From DASUPK01 sp963821705 (lineage in GTDB: Bacteria; Actinomycetota; Thermoleophilia; Solirubrobacterales; 70-9), in contig CAWGEV010000005.1 in the NCBI GenBank assembly GCA_963821705.1, positions 186,001 through 250,000 on the forward strand: a stretch of DNA of 64,000 nt. Direction: 5' to 3'. The stretch's first letter is position 1. Every line of letters starts with the position of its first letter. This document shows, piece after piece, positions 24,321 to 33,229 of this stretch. The notes beneath the pieces are model-generated. The model had not been told where the DNA came from. It saw only the letters and a program-made list of their open reading frames with translations, and did not search any database. The translations under genes were made by a program, and so were the position numbers.

Positions 24321-24860
24321 ATGGCAAGCGCCACCCAGGGGACCGAGGAGAGCACGCGCGCCGAGCAGAGCTTGCAGGCATTTCGCGACGCCCTCGAGAA
24401 GAGCATCACGATCTCGAGGGACCGCCTTCAGGAGGTCCTCGACGACGCCGTCCACCGCGGCCGCATGACCCGCGGCGACGCCGAGGAGCTGCTCGGCCGT
24501 CTCGCCACCCGGGGCCGGGAACAGGCCGACGATCTGCTCTCCCAGCTCGACCGGCTGCTCAATCAGGTGCGCGAGGTTCCGGACCGGGCCAAGCAGCAGG
24601 TGGGCGGCCGGGCGGAGGCGGCGCGGAAGAGGACCGTCGAGGCCGTGGACCAGCCGCTGGCGAGCGCCGACCGGGTCCGCCGCAGGGCGGGCGTCCCCGG
24701 GTTCCCGATCACTGCCTACGACCAGCTCTCGATCCGCCAGATCGACCGGCGGCTACCGGAGCTCAGCCGCGTCGAGCTCCGCAGGGTGCGTGACTACGAG
24801 CGCAAGAACAAGGCCCGCAAGGGGCTGCTTCGGGCGCTCGACCGCAAGCTGAAGACCTAG
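24321..24860 (+). CDS. helical hypothetical protein
   Basis: A 179-residue, almost entirely alpha-helical, highly charged protein. The central part (REQADDLLSQLDRLLNQVREVPDRAKQQVGG...AARKRTVEAVD) has an amphipathic, phasin/apolipoprotein-like pattern. The C-terminal 45 residues, YDQLSIRQIDRRLPELSRVELRR followed by VRDYERKNKARKGLL, form a helical hairpin I have seen only as an uncharacterised actinobacterial motif. The start is ATG 24321, seven bases after GATAGT. The opposite neighbour at 24911 also encodes a small amphipathic helical protein. No function assigned. Confidence 0.68.
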   Translation: MASATQGTEESTRAEQSLQAFRDALEKSITISRDRLQEVLDDAVHRGRMTRGDAEELLGRLATRGREQADDLLSQLDRLLNQVREVPDRAKQQVGGRAEAARKRTVEAVDQPLASADRVRRRAGVPGFPITAYDQLSIRQIDRRLPELSRVELRRVRDYERKNKARKGLLRALDRKLKT

Positions 24861-24868
24861 AACAAGGC

Positions 24869-24906
24869 GGGTTGCTCCTCGGCTTCGCCTGCGGAGCACC
24901 CTCGCA
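24869..24906. repeat. dispersed hairpin repeat, copy 2 (between two helical-protein genes)
   Basis: GGGTTGCTCC, a 14-base loop, GGAGCACCC and the tail TCGCA. Compared with copy 1 the arms changed GCGCC to GCTCC and GGCGC to GGAGC together, a compensatory substitution. It lies in the gap between convergent genes. Confidence 0.65.
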
Positions 24907-24910
24907 TCGA

Positions 24911-25231
24911 CTACTTCTTCAGCGCCTCGCGGCGCTCGTCGAGCTCCTTGGCGATCTCGTCGAGAGACTCGAGTGAGCTCTGCGCCCGCACCGCGAGCTT
25001 GCCGAGCTCCTTGCGCATGTCCTCGGTCGCCTTGTCGAGGGTCTCGCGCCAGTTCGAGACCTGATCCGTGGCCTTCGAGCTCGCCTCACCCGACACGTCG
25101 CGCAGCCGGGAGACCGCATCATCGATGCTGGAGCGCACGTCGCCGGTCGCCTTCTCGCCGGCTGCGCGCAGCTCGTCGATCGCCTTCTGCAGCTGATCCC
25201 TGACGCCACTACCGCTTTCACTGCTTTCCAC
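24911..25231 (-). CDS. small amphipathic helical protein, hypothetical
   Basis: A 106-residue protein begun at GTG 25231, with AGGAGG five bases upstream; longer in-frame starts would run through the adjacent peptidase end and have no ribosome-binding site. The sequence has repeated heptad-like segments (DQLQKAIDELRAAGEKATGDV, SSIDDAVSRLRDVSGEASSKA, TEDMRKELGKLAVRAQSSLES), typical of an apolipoprotein-like or coiled-coil protein. It might coat a surface such as a lipid or polymer granule; this is speculative. Confidence 0.65.
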   Translation of the reverse strand: MESSESGSGVRDQLQKAIDELRAAGEKATGDVRSSIDDAVSRLRDVSGEASSKATDQVSNWRETLDKATEDMRKELGKLAVRAQSSLESLDEIAKELDERREALKK

Positions 25232-25275
25232 TTGGACCTCCTGCTCGGGGTTTCTTCGCAAATTGCGGGAAGAGC

Positions 25276-26783
25276 CTATACGCCGGTCAGCTCCGAGGCG
25301 AGGCCCTTGAACCCGATCCGGCCGCCGGTCGCCTCGGCGAGGAGGCGGTCGGCGTCCAGCCGCTGGCCCTGGCTCCAGAGCCCCCGCAGCCACTCCCCGG
25401 CCTCCGCCTCGCCGAACCACGAGGACCCGAAGCGCCCGGTCAGCTCCCGACGCCAGTCGGTCTCGAGGGCCCAGGCCCGCAGGTAGCACGCGACGTAGAA
25501 CCCGGGATCGACGTCCGAGAGCCAGCTCTCCCGCGGCCACGATACGCCGACCCGCTCACCGAGCAGCTCGGAATAGCGGTCCGGCATCGCGGCGAGGTCG
25601 GCGTCCGGACCGTGCAGCTCCACCTCGTAGGCGATCTTCGCCGAGTAGCGGCGCAGCATGGCGAGCCTTCGCAGCGCGAGCATGCTCGATCGCCTCTTCC
25701 CCGGTGTCCAGTCCGAGAAGGCCGGCGAGCCAGTCCTCGCTCGCCGTCAGCCCCTCCAGCAGGAAGGCGAACGACTCGGTCACCGAGTTGTCCCCGAGAT
25801 GGCGGAACTCGAAGGCGAGGGCCGGGTCCGTGCAGGCGTAGTGCTCGGCGTGGCCGCCCTCGTGGAAGAGCGCGGCGTAGTCCTCGCGCCCACCGATCGG
25901 CGGCATCACCAGGTAGATCTCCTCCGGCACGCGGGGCGGTCGAGCAGAAGGCGCGCGGGCTCTTGGTCGGCCGCTGCTCGGTGTCGAGGGTGACGTTCGA
26001 CTGTGCGTCCAGGTCGATCCCGAGGCCGGCCAGCGTCTCCGTGCAGCGCCGGGACCATCCGGTCGCTCGGGAAGAGCTCGTCGAGCTGCGCGGCCCGGAA
26101 GAAGCGCGCCAGGTCCGAGCGCCGCGAGCCTCGCGCGAGCCCGTACTCCGACGCGTCCGTCTCCAGCTCCGGGTCGACGGCTCCGGCGTAGCCGGGCTCG
26201 GTGGCCTCAGCGAACGCGTCCAAGCTCCGCCGGCGAGCGCCCTGATGATCCAGTGCCCTCAGGTCCGAGTACGCGTCCAGGTAGGAGGGCCAGCCGAGCT
26301 CCTCGACGGCAGCCGTGCGACCCCCTCCAGCTCCTCGAGGTGGAGCGGGTTCAGCCGCTCCTCGAGAACGGCGTTCCGGGCCGCCTCGAGCTCGGCCCGC
26401 CGGTCCGCGTCGGGCTCGTTCGCCTGCACCACCGGCGCCATCCGGTAGGGGATCGGCTGGCCGTCCACCTCGACCTCGAGCGAGGCCTCCAGGTCGGCGC
26501 CATCGCGCGTCTCCGCTCGCGCGGTCAGCGAGCCGAGATAGCCGTCCACCGCGAAGTGGTGCAGGTAGCGAAGCCGGAACGCCTCCTCCTCGTCCGTGGC
26601 GGCCTCCCTCGCCTCGGCGATTCGATCGACCGCGTCTCGCCCGAAGAGCGCCTCGTGCCGCTCGTAGATCGGTTCGATCTCGAGGTCGGCCTTGTGCCCG
26701 GCGCCCTGCAGGTAGTACTCGCGGTCGATCTCCTCCAGGAAGACCTCCGCCTCCCGCCGGTATTCGTCGAGATCCCAGGACAA
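25276..26783 (-). CDS. M3-like zinc metallopeptidase, interrupted by several frameshifts
   Basis: The coding signal runs continuously on the minus strand but changes frame at least three times, near 26320, 26000-25900 and 25690. The N-terminal part (LDEYRREAEVFLEEIDREYY, RYLHHFAVDGYLG) is helical, the middle carries the zinc site HEGGHAEHYACTD (HExxH type) and NSVTESFAFLLEGL, and the C-terminal part (WFGEAEAGEWLRGLWSQGQ) closes the protein at about 500 residues. The order and the HEGGH motif resemble M3-type oligopeptidases. The start is taken at TTG 26783. Because neighbours on both strands are broken in the same way, sequence error is more likely than decay. Confidence 0.6.
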
Positions 26784-26814
26784 CGCGGCTGCAACGATAG
26801 GCCGACAATGAGGG

Positions 26815-28175
26815 ATGCCAGACGCGATCACGGCCACTCGGCCTGCCCGCGGCGAGCGGCTCGACCCTCGAAGTCGAGTCCCTGGCCTATGGCGGCAGGG
26901 GCGTCGCGCGGCTGGACGGCTACGTGGTCTTCGTCGTCCGGCGGCCCTGCCCGGTGACCGGGTCACGGCCGAGGTCACCAAGGCCAAGCGCGGCTTCGCC
27001 GAGGCGCGCGACGATCGAGCTCTACGGCCCAGCGCCCGATCGCGTCCCGCCCGCTGCGACCACGCCGGCGAGCCCTGCCCCGGCGCCCCCTGGCAGGGCC
27101 TCGCCTACGAGCACCAGCTGCGACCACAAGCAGTCACCAGGTGGAGGACGCGCTGCGTGCGGCTCGGCGGCCTCGACGGCTTCGAGCTGGAGAGCATCGA
27201 GCCGGCGGTCGAGCAGTGGCGCTACCGCAACAAGCTCGAGTACTCCTTCGGCGAACGCGACGGCGAGCTCGTGCTCGGCTTCCACGCCCGCGGGCGCTGG
27301 GACGAGATCGTCGACGTCGAGGACTGCCTGCTCGCCTCCGAGCGCGAACAACGCCCGCCGCAACGAGGTCCGGGACTGGGCCCGCTCCGCAGGGGCTCGC
27401 CGCCTACGACAAGCGCCGCGCAGGACGGGCGTACTGCGCAACCTGGTCGTCCGCGAGGGCACGACGCACGGGGCAGCTCCAGACCCGCCTCGTCACCTCC
27501 CCCGCCGAGATCCCGAAGCCCCCGGTGGACCTCCACACGATCATCGACGGGACCCGGCAGCGGGCACCGACGGGCCGACCGGCGCGCTCGGCGCCGAGTA
27601 CCTCGAGCGAGGAGCTCTGTGCGGCTCCGCTTCGGATCTCCCACGGCGCCTTCTTCCAGACCAACACCGAGATGGCCGAGCGCCTCTACGGCATCGCGAC
27701 CGAGATTCGCCGGGCTGAACGGCCCGAGCGGGTCTTCGATCTCTACTGCGGCATCGGCACCCTCGGGCTCACGCCTCGCCGCTCGCGCGGGCGAGGTCTG
27801 GGGGGTCGAGATCGTCGCCGACGCGATCGTCGACGCCGAGCGAGAACGCCCGGCTGAACGGCATCGAGCAACGCCCACTTCCTCACCGGCGACGCCCGCA
27901 CGGAGATCCGGCCGCTGCTGGAGCGAGGCCGGGAAGCCGGACGTCGTCGTGGTCGACCCGCCCCGTGCGGGTCTCTCGCAAGAAGGTCGTTCGCCGCCTG
28001 ATCGAGTGCGAGGCGCCGCGGATCGTCTACGTCTCCTGCAATCCCGACGACGCTCGCACCCAACGCCGCCCAGCTCGCCGAGGCCGGCTATAGGCTGCGG
28101 CGGGTGAAGCCGGTCGACATGTTCCCCCAGACCCCGCACATCGAGTGCGTGGCGCTGCTGGAGAGGACCGCGTGA
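26815..28175 (+). CDS. RlmD/RumA-type 23S rRNA (uracil-5-)-methyltransferase, interrupted by many frameshifts
   Basis: Joining the frames gives a complete enzyme: TRAM domain (VESLAYGGRGVARLDGYVVF), Cys-rich region (CDHAGEPCPGAPWQGL), NKLEYSF, SHGAFFQTN, the SAM-binding RVFDLYCGIGTLGLT, VVVDPPRAGLS, the catalytic VYVSCNP and MFPQTPHIECVALLER at the end. It methylates C5 of a uridine in 23S rRNA. Some ten single-base shifts are needed between about 26860 and 28060, too many for a recently decayed gene with intact motifs. The stop overlaps the next start (GTGA). Confidence 0.72.
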
Positions 28176-28960
28176 GCGAGCGCGGCGTTCGGCGTCACCG
28201 CCGGGCTCGACCCGGAGGTCGCCAGCCCGCTCGCCGGGCGCTGCGCAGGAGCTCGGCTACCACTCGATGTGGTCGAACGACCACCCCGGCGCCAAGGGTC
28301 TCGAGACGCTCGCCGAGTTCGCAAAGGGCGCCGACCGGATCGACCTCGGCGTCGCCGTGATCGCGCTCGACCGCCAGTCGCCGGCCGAGATCGCGGCCGA
28401 CATCGAGCGGCTCGGGCCTCGACCAGGGCCGCCTCTGGCTCGGGCGTCGGCGCCGGGTTCACCGAGAAGCCGCTGACGACGATGCGCGAGGCGCTGCCCG
28501 GGATCCGGGAGGCGCTGCCCGGCATCCGGCTGGTGCTCGCGGCGATGGGCCCGAAGATGTGCGCCTTCGCCGGCGCCGAATGGGACGGCGTCTTCTTCAA
28601 CTGGATGACCCCCGAGTTCGCCGAGACCGCACGCGGCGGGTCGAGAGCGGCGCGAAGGAGGCGGGCCGCGACGCGCCACCCGTCCTGGGCTACGTCCGAA
28701 CCGCCGTCGGCGCCGACGCCGAGGGACGGCTCGCCAAGGAGGAGTCCTTCTACCGGGACCTCCACGACGGCTACCGCAAGCACTTCGAGCGGCAGGGCGC
28801 GCCCGAGGGCACCGTCGGGGTCGCCGCCGAGAACGCCGGCGTCGCCCAGGAGCAGCTCTCTCGCTACCGGGCGCTGGACGTCGTAGTGGCCAGAGCCCTG
28901 GCCAGCGCAACCCTCGAGGACATGAGTGAGCTGGCGGAGGCGGCCGCCCCGGGCGTCTAG
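28172..28960 (+). CDS. LLM-class (F420-type) oxidoreductase, interrupted by frameshifts
   Basis: GTG 28172 overlaps the stop of the rRNA methyltransferase gene. Joined frames read a luciferase-like monooxygenase-class barrel of about 262 residues: FGVTAGLDPEV, SMWSNDHPGAKGLETLAEFAK, DRIDLGVAVIALDRQSP, LWLGVGAG, VLAAMGPKMCAFAGAEWDGV and YVRTAVGADAEG. Frame changes occur near 28200-28260, 28415 and 28640. The family uses F420 or FMN to oxidise or reduce diverse substrates. A short tandem duplication (EALPGIR twice, near 28488-28530) may be real or an assembly effect. Confidence 0.7.
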
Positions 28961-28983
28961 CCAGCGCCCGACCCCGACCGGCG

Positions 28984-29172
28984 CTAGACGTCGGGCTCGA
29001 GCTCCTCGCCCTCGTCGACCGGCACGACCTCGGCAGCGCAGGTCGTACAGAGCACCAGGCCGCTAGGGGGACCCTCGGTGAGCGCCGCGTCCTTCTCGGC
29101 ATCGGTCAGCTTGGCACCACAGTTCTGGCAACGGTCCGGCAACTCCTCGATCGTGCGTTCCTCGAGCTCCAC
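28984..29172 (-). CDS. small zinc-ribbon protein
   Basis: A 62-residue acidic protein with two CxxC knuckles (RCQNCGAKL and LCTTCAAEV) separated by about 25 residues, a zinc ribbon. GTG 29172 lies 10 bases after the stop of the uracil-DNA glycosylase gene, and a TAGGCT box ends seven bases before it. No further function is visible; zinc ribbons of this size often assist nucleic-acid or protein binding. Confidence 0.68.
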   Translation of the reverse strand: MELEERTIEELPDRCQNCGAKLTDAEKDAALTEGPPSGLVLCTTCAAEVVPVDEGEELEPDV

Positions 29173-29182
29173 GAACTGAAGC

Positions 29183-29839
29183 CTAGTAGGGCGGCAGCCG
29201 GTCGTACCAGTCGCCGAGCACCCGGAACGCCGTCCAGAACTGCTGCTTCGCGTCCTCGGTGTCCAGCGACTCGTCGATGTCCGGCACATAGAGCGCGTCA
29301 ATCGTCGGCGTGAGCTGCTGGATCTCCCCCACGTGGGCGTCGATCGGCCCGGAGAGCGGCAGCTCAAGGTCGTTGAGGACGTCCAGGGCCTCGTCGCCCA
29401 TCACCACGACGATCCGCGGCGCGACGATCGCGATCTCCTCTGCGACCCGCGCGACGCACGCGTCGGAGGCGTGGGTGGGATCGGTCAGCGGGCACTTCAC
29501 GCAGAGCGTGCCGAAGACCACGATCGGGTCGATCGCCAGCCGCTTGAAGCTCTTCATCAGGGCGTTGCCGGCCCGGCCGTAGAACGCGACCCCCTCCTCG
29601 ATCTCGGCGGAGGTGGCTGAGCGCTTCAGCATGAAGATGTCGGCCTGCGGGTGGCCCGAGCCCTGCACCGGCATGACGTTTCCCCGAGGGCAGTCCTCGC
29701 AGGCGGACAGCTCGCTGCCGAGATCGTTGAGCTCGCGGATCGCGCGCTCGAGGTACTTCTCGCGGATCTCGTCGTCGGTAATGGATGACACGGCACCTTG
29801 CCTCTTCTCCGGGCCGGGCTCGGCCCCTTGCGCGTGCAT
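29183..29839 (-). CDS. family-4-type uracil-DNA glycosylase
   Basis: A 218-residue UDG-fold protein. The first Fe-S cysteine pair is CEDCPRGN, followed by VQGSGHPQADIFMLK and YGRAGNALMKSFKRL, then the second pair region TLCVKCPLTDPT and IVVVMGDEALDVLNDL. The active-site GEAPG motif of classical family 4 is changed to LKRSATSAEIEEG, so activity may differ. It would excise uracil from DNA or bind damaged DNA. ATG 29839 shares its A with the TGA of the upstream gene, which fixes the start. Confidence 0.8.
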   Translation of the reverse strand: MHAQGAEPGPEKRQGAVSSITDDEIREKYLERAIRELNDLGSELSACEDCPRGNVMPVQGSGHPQADIFMLKRSATSAEIEEGVAFYGRAGNALMKSFKRLAIDPIVVFGTLCVKCPLTDPTHASDACVARVAEEIAIVAPRIVVVMGDEALDVLNDLELPLSGPIDAHVGEIQQLTPTIDALYVPDIDESLDTEDAKQQFWTAFRVLGDWYDRLPPY

Positions 29840-31776
29840 CAACTCTTGCCTGCGGTGCGGCGGCGCGCGCGAGACTTCTTGCGGCCGTCGCGCTCGGCCA
29901 GGGACCGTCCGCCACGGCCCCCGGTGGTCTGCAGGAACTTGAGCGCCTGCACGTAGACCAGGTTCTTGTGCTTGCGAACGATGTCCGCGTCGCGCATCGA
30001 CTCGAGGAACTCCTGCGGGTCCCTCGAAGTCCCTCAGCCTGATCTTGACGCTGCCGAGTCCCTGCGCCACGTGGCTGTCCGACCCGGCGCCCGGGGACGA
30101 TCGAGTACTTGCGAGCGAAGCGGACAGCCTCCTCGTTGAAGGCGGAGAAGGCGACGCGGGGATTGAAGACCTCGAGGATGTCGATCTCGTCGACGATCTC
30201 GAGCAGGTGCTCGTAGTCGGGGACCGAGTGAAGCCGGTCGAAGGGATGCGGGACGTAGACCAGACCGCCCTGCCGCCTGATCTCGGCGATGGTCTCCTTC
30301 ATCGACATCCCGCGTTCGATCCGCTGCGAGAGGAAGAGGCCGATCACCTCCCCCTGACGGGCCGTCTTCACCTCCTCGGCCACGATCACCTTGATCCCGC
30401 CGATCCGCTCGGCGACCTCGCGCGCTTCGAGCGCCCCCGAGATCTCGTTGTGGTCGGTGATCGCGATCGCCCCGAGCCCCTGCTCCTTCGCGGTCTCGAG
30501 CAGCAGCTCCGCGGGGGTCGCGCAGTCGGGCGAGTGATCGGTGTGCATATGGAGGTCGCAGTGGATGTACGCCCGGTCGCGGAGCCGGCCGCGGATCTCC
30601 GGGTTGCCGTCGCCGTCGTGGCGCCTGCCGGCGAGCCGCCTGTACACGGACTCGACGTCGTCCGTCACCTCGGACCAGGGCCGTGCCTCGGCCGAGGCAC
30701 GGCCGGCCACGCGAAGCTCCTCGCGGAGCCCCTCGTCGCGGCCAAGGCGCTCGAGCTGGGCGGTCAGCGTCAGCACGTCGCCGAGCGGGAAGAGGAGGCC
30801 CGCGCTCGCCGTCGCCGACCAGCTCCCGGTAGAGCTCGAGGTCCGAGACGACCGGGACGGCACCCGCCGCGAGCGCCTTTCTGACGAGTCCGGGGGCGGC
30901 CCGGACCCCGCCGGAGGCGAGGCAGACGATGTCGGCGCCCGCCAGGAACTCGGCGGGCTCGCCGTCGCGCGGCCGGACCACCCGCAGCCGCTCGCGGAGC
31001 CTGCGGCTGACGCGCGCCAGCGGGTCGGTGGGCCCGTCGAACCAGATCACGCCCTCCCAGTCGAGGTCCTCGGGGAGCCTGCGGAGGGCGCGGAGCAGCA
31101 GCCGGAGCGCGCCGCGCTCCTCCTCGGCGCAGTGGACGATGCGCACACGGCCCGGCGGCGGCGGGTCGAGCGCCGGCTCCGCCACGTCGGCGCCGGGCCT
31201 GATCAGCTGGTACTGACCGGGGAAGAAGCGCTGCAGGAGCTCACCGGTGGCCTCGTTGCTCGCCAGGCGCTGGTCGATCCGCCCGAAGAAGACCTCCACG
31301 AGCATCCGGGCGACCTGGGTGGAAAGGACCCGCTCGACCGGCTCGTGAAAGGTGGCGACGTTGAGCGACTGGGAGTGCCGAAGGGCAGCCGAGCCCGTGC
31401 TCGGCGCAAAAGGTTCGTGCACGTGGACCACGTCGAGCGGCACGGCTCCCAGCAGGTGCTCCATCGCCCGGCTGATGTCGAGCGGGAGCGGCGCCGGCCG
31501 GCGGCGCGGCCCGCTGGGCAGCGGGATGCTCTGGCCGATCGCGATCACGCGCGGATTCCCGCCCCGCCACACGGACTCGGGATCCGCCTGGGCCTCGCGA
31601 ATGACGCGACGGCTCTCACGAATCTCCCTGCGCGAGTCGGACGGGGCGACGATCAGCGCCCGATGCCCCCGCTGCGCAAGCTCCGCGGAAGTCCGGGCGA
31701 CGAACTCGTTGATCTCGTGCCGCCTCCCCCACGGATGCGGACTGACCTGCGCGATCGAGAGTGCCTGGTCGCTCAC
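29839..31776 (-). CDS. fusion of a GT4-type glycosyltransferase and a PHP phosphoesterase domain, interrupted by frameshifts
   Basis: GTG 31776 overlaps the stop of the upstream GT2 gene. The first 350 residues are a GT4-like glycosyltransferase (IAQVSPHPWGRRHEINEFVAR, VVHVHEPFAPSTGSAA, ATFHEPVERVL, RRFFPGQ-type linker, FLAGADIVCLAS, GLVRKALAAGAVPVVSD). The last 270 residues are a PHP domain with all metal motifs: DLHMHTDHSPD, AITDHNE, VIVAEEVKT, YVPHPFDRLHS, FNPRVAF and, after a shift, GSDSHVAQGLG. Frames change near 30820, 30095 and 30020. The C-terminus is Arg/Lys-rich. A PHP domain could hydrolyse a sugar phosphate related to the transferase substrate. The frame breaks match the nearby error pattern. 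Confidence 0.72.
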
Positions 31777-33221
31777 CCGTCGAGCTTAAGGGGCCGCGAA
31801 CGATCGTCCCCCAGGGGCTCGAAGCTCAGCGTCCGCACCGCCAGCCCGATCCTTCGGTGGTCATTGACGCCGTATCTCCGGGGTCGGAGCGGGGAGCAGG
31901 CGAGGGCGAGCCAGTGCTCTCCGGGCTCGATCTCGAATTCGATCGCGTCTTCCCTCACAGTGGCCGCTACCAGCCGATGGTCGATCGCGATCCGCGGTCG
32001 AGCGGCCCTCGCCTTCTGCGGCCTCTGCAGGGGGCGGAGCTCGAGGCGGCCCCGCATTCGCTCGTTGCCGGGAACGTTCACCCGGATCGCGGCAAGGGCG
32101 GTGGTCCATCGGATTGGCGGCTCGCCGTCGACCGGCTCGGGGTCGTGGAACCCGATCGCCCTCCCGGAGAGTGAATCGGTCAGGTCGATGCGCTCGGCCC
32201 GCGGGGGCTCCGCCGGCTGGCTACCGGACTCTGCGAGACCCTCCAGCCGCCCGCGCCGGGCAGTCAGGCGCCAGAAGTCGTTGAACCGGTCGGTGCGCTT
32301 CCCGGGGTCGCGCCCGAGGCGCGCACTCAGCTCGGCCGCCAGCGCGCCGACCCGCGCCGCCTCGATCGAGGCTCGTGGACCGAGGACGGACACGGCGATC
32401 TGGCGCAGGGACGATCCCAGAGCGCCGGGGTGCCGCATTGCGATCGCCGACCGAAGCGCCCGCCGTGCGCCCCTCCGGGTGTGCGCGAGGCGTTCCTCCC
32501 ACTCGGTGGTGAGGCCCAGATAGCTGGCGGCCAGATCCTCGGACGAGTCGTCCCGAAAGCGCGTCTCTCCCCGCCCGAAGGTGTGGAGGTGGGCGCGGAC
32601 GTGTCGCAGGTCTCCGTCATAGACGTGGCGAACCCTCGGGCAAGGACTGAATGCAACGCGATCGCCGCGGCGGTCCAGCTCGATCGCCAGGACCCAGGCC
32701 CCGAAGTCCCCGTACCTCGGTGGCAGCCCCCCGGCATCCAGATATGTCTGCCGGCGCAGAGCCAGGCTGTGGACCAGAACCCGTCGCCAGTGATCGGGGC
32801 CCTCCTCGCGGCTGATCTCCTCCAGGAACTTGTCGCGCTCGAGCTCCCCGAGCCGGCCCCGCGCTTCGGGAGGATCTGAGCCGCGAACCCCGGGGGCGCC
32901 CGTCCGGTCGAGCTCCTCGAGCATCGCCTCCACGCAGTCCCGCTCGGGGACGCAATGCGCCTCGGTGAGGAAGATGAATTCGCCCCGAGCCTCCGTCGCG
33001 CCGGCGTTGAAGAGCTCCGGCGAGCTCGCCCCGTCGATCTCCAGCCAGCGATCTTGCGGGCGGAGGAGGGGCCGCACCGCGTGTTCGAGGCCCGGGTCCC
33101 GACCCGGCGCAAGCGCGATCAGCTCATACAGCTCGCCCGCGGCGGTCTGCTCATCCAGCCAGGATCGAACGCTCTCCAGCCCCGCTTCGCGATCGTCCTG
33201 GATCGGAAGGAGTATCGAAAT
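31773..33221 (-). CDS. GT2-type glycosyltransferase with C-terminal carbohydrate-binding-like region; no canonical start codon for the full domain
   Basis: The frame reads ISILLPIQDDREAGLESVRSW from 33221, the first strand of a GT2 domain, then NAGATEARGEFIFLTEAHCVPE (DxD region replaced by EAH), GGLPPRYGDFGAWVLAIELDRRG and RVRHVYDGDLRHVRAHLHTFGRGE. The last 160 residues (after about residue 330) form a beta-rich domain. The first ATG/GTG/TTG in this frame is GTG 33077, which would delete the first beta-alpha unit. I therefore extend to ATT 33221; initiation at ATT or GTA, or a local base error, must be assumed. The gene is nine bases from ino1 and overlaps the downstream gene (GTGA). Confidence 0.65.
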   Translation of the reverse strand: MSILLPIQDDREAGLESVRSWLDEQTAAGELYELIALAPGRDPGLEHAVRPLLRPQDRWLEIDGASSPELFNAGATEARGEFIFLTEAHCVPERDCVEAMLEELDRTGAPGVRGSDPPEARGRLGELERDKFLEEISREEGPDHWRRVLVHSLALRRQTYLDAGGLPPRYGDFGAWVLAIELDRRGDRVAFSPCPRVRHVYDGDLRHVRAHLHTFGRGETRFRDDSSEDLAASYLGLTTEWEERLAHTRRGARRALRSAIAMRHPGALGSSLRQIAVSVLGPRASIEAARVGALAAELSARLGRDPGKRTDRFNDFWRLTARRGRLEGLAESGSQPAEPPRAERIDLTDSLSGRAIGFHDPEPVDGEPPIRWTTALAAIRVNVPGNERMRGRLELRPLQRPQKARAARPRIAIDHRLVAATVREDAIEFEIEPGEHWLALACSPLRPRRYGVNDHRRIGLAVRTLSFEPLGDDRSRPLKLDG

Positions 33222-33229
33222 CCGAGGCG

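Noticed and set aside
25276..28960. Interpretation of the broken peptidase, rRNA methyltransferase and LLM genes as a pseudogene island.
   Set aside because: Motifs are intact across all frames, breaks are single bases and dense, and the same pattern hits dnaK and grpE; sequence error explains all of it.
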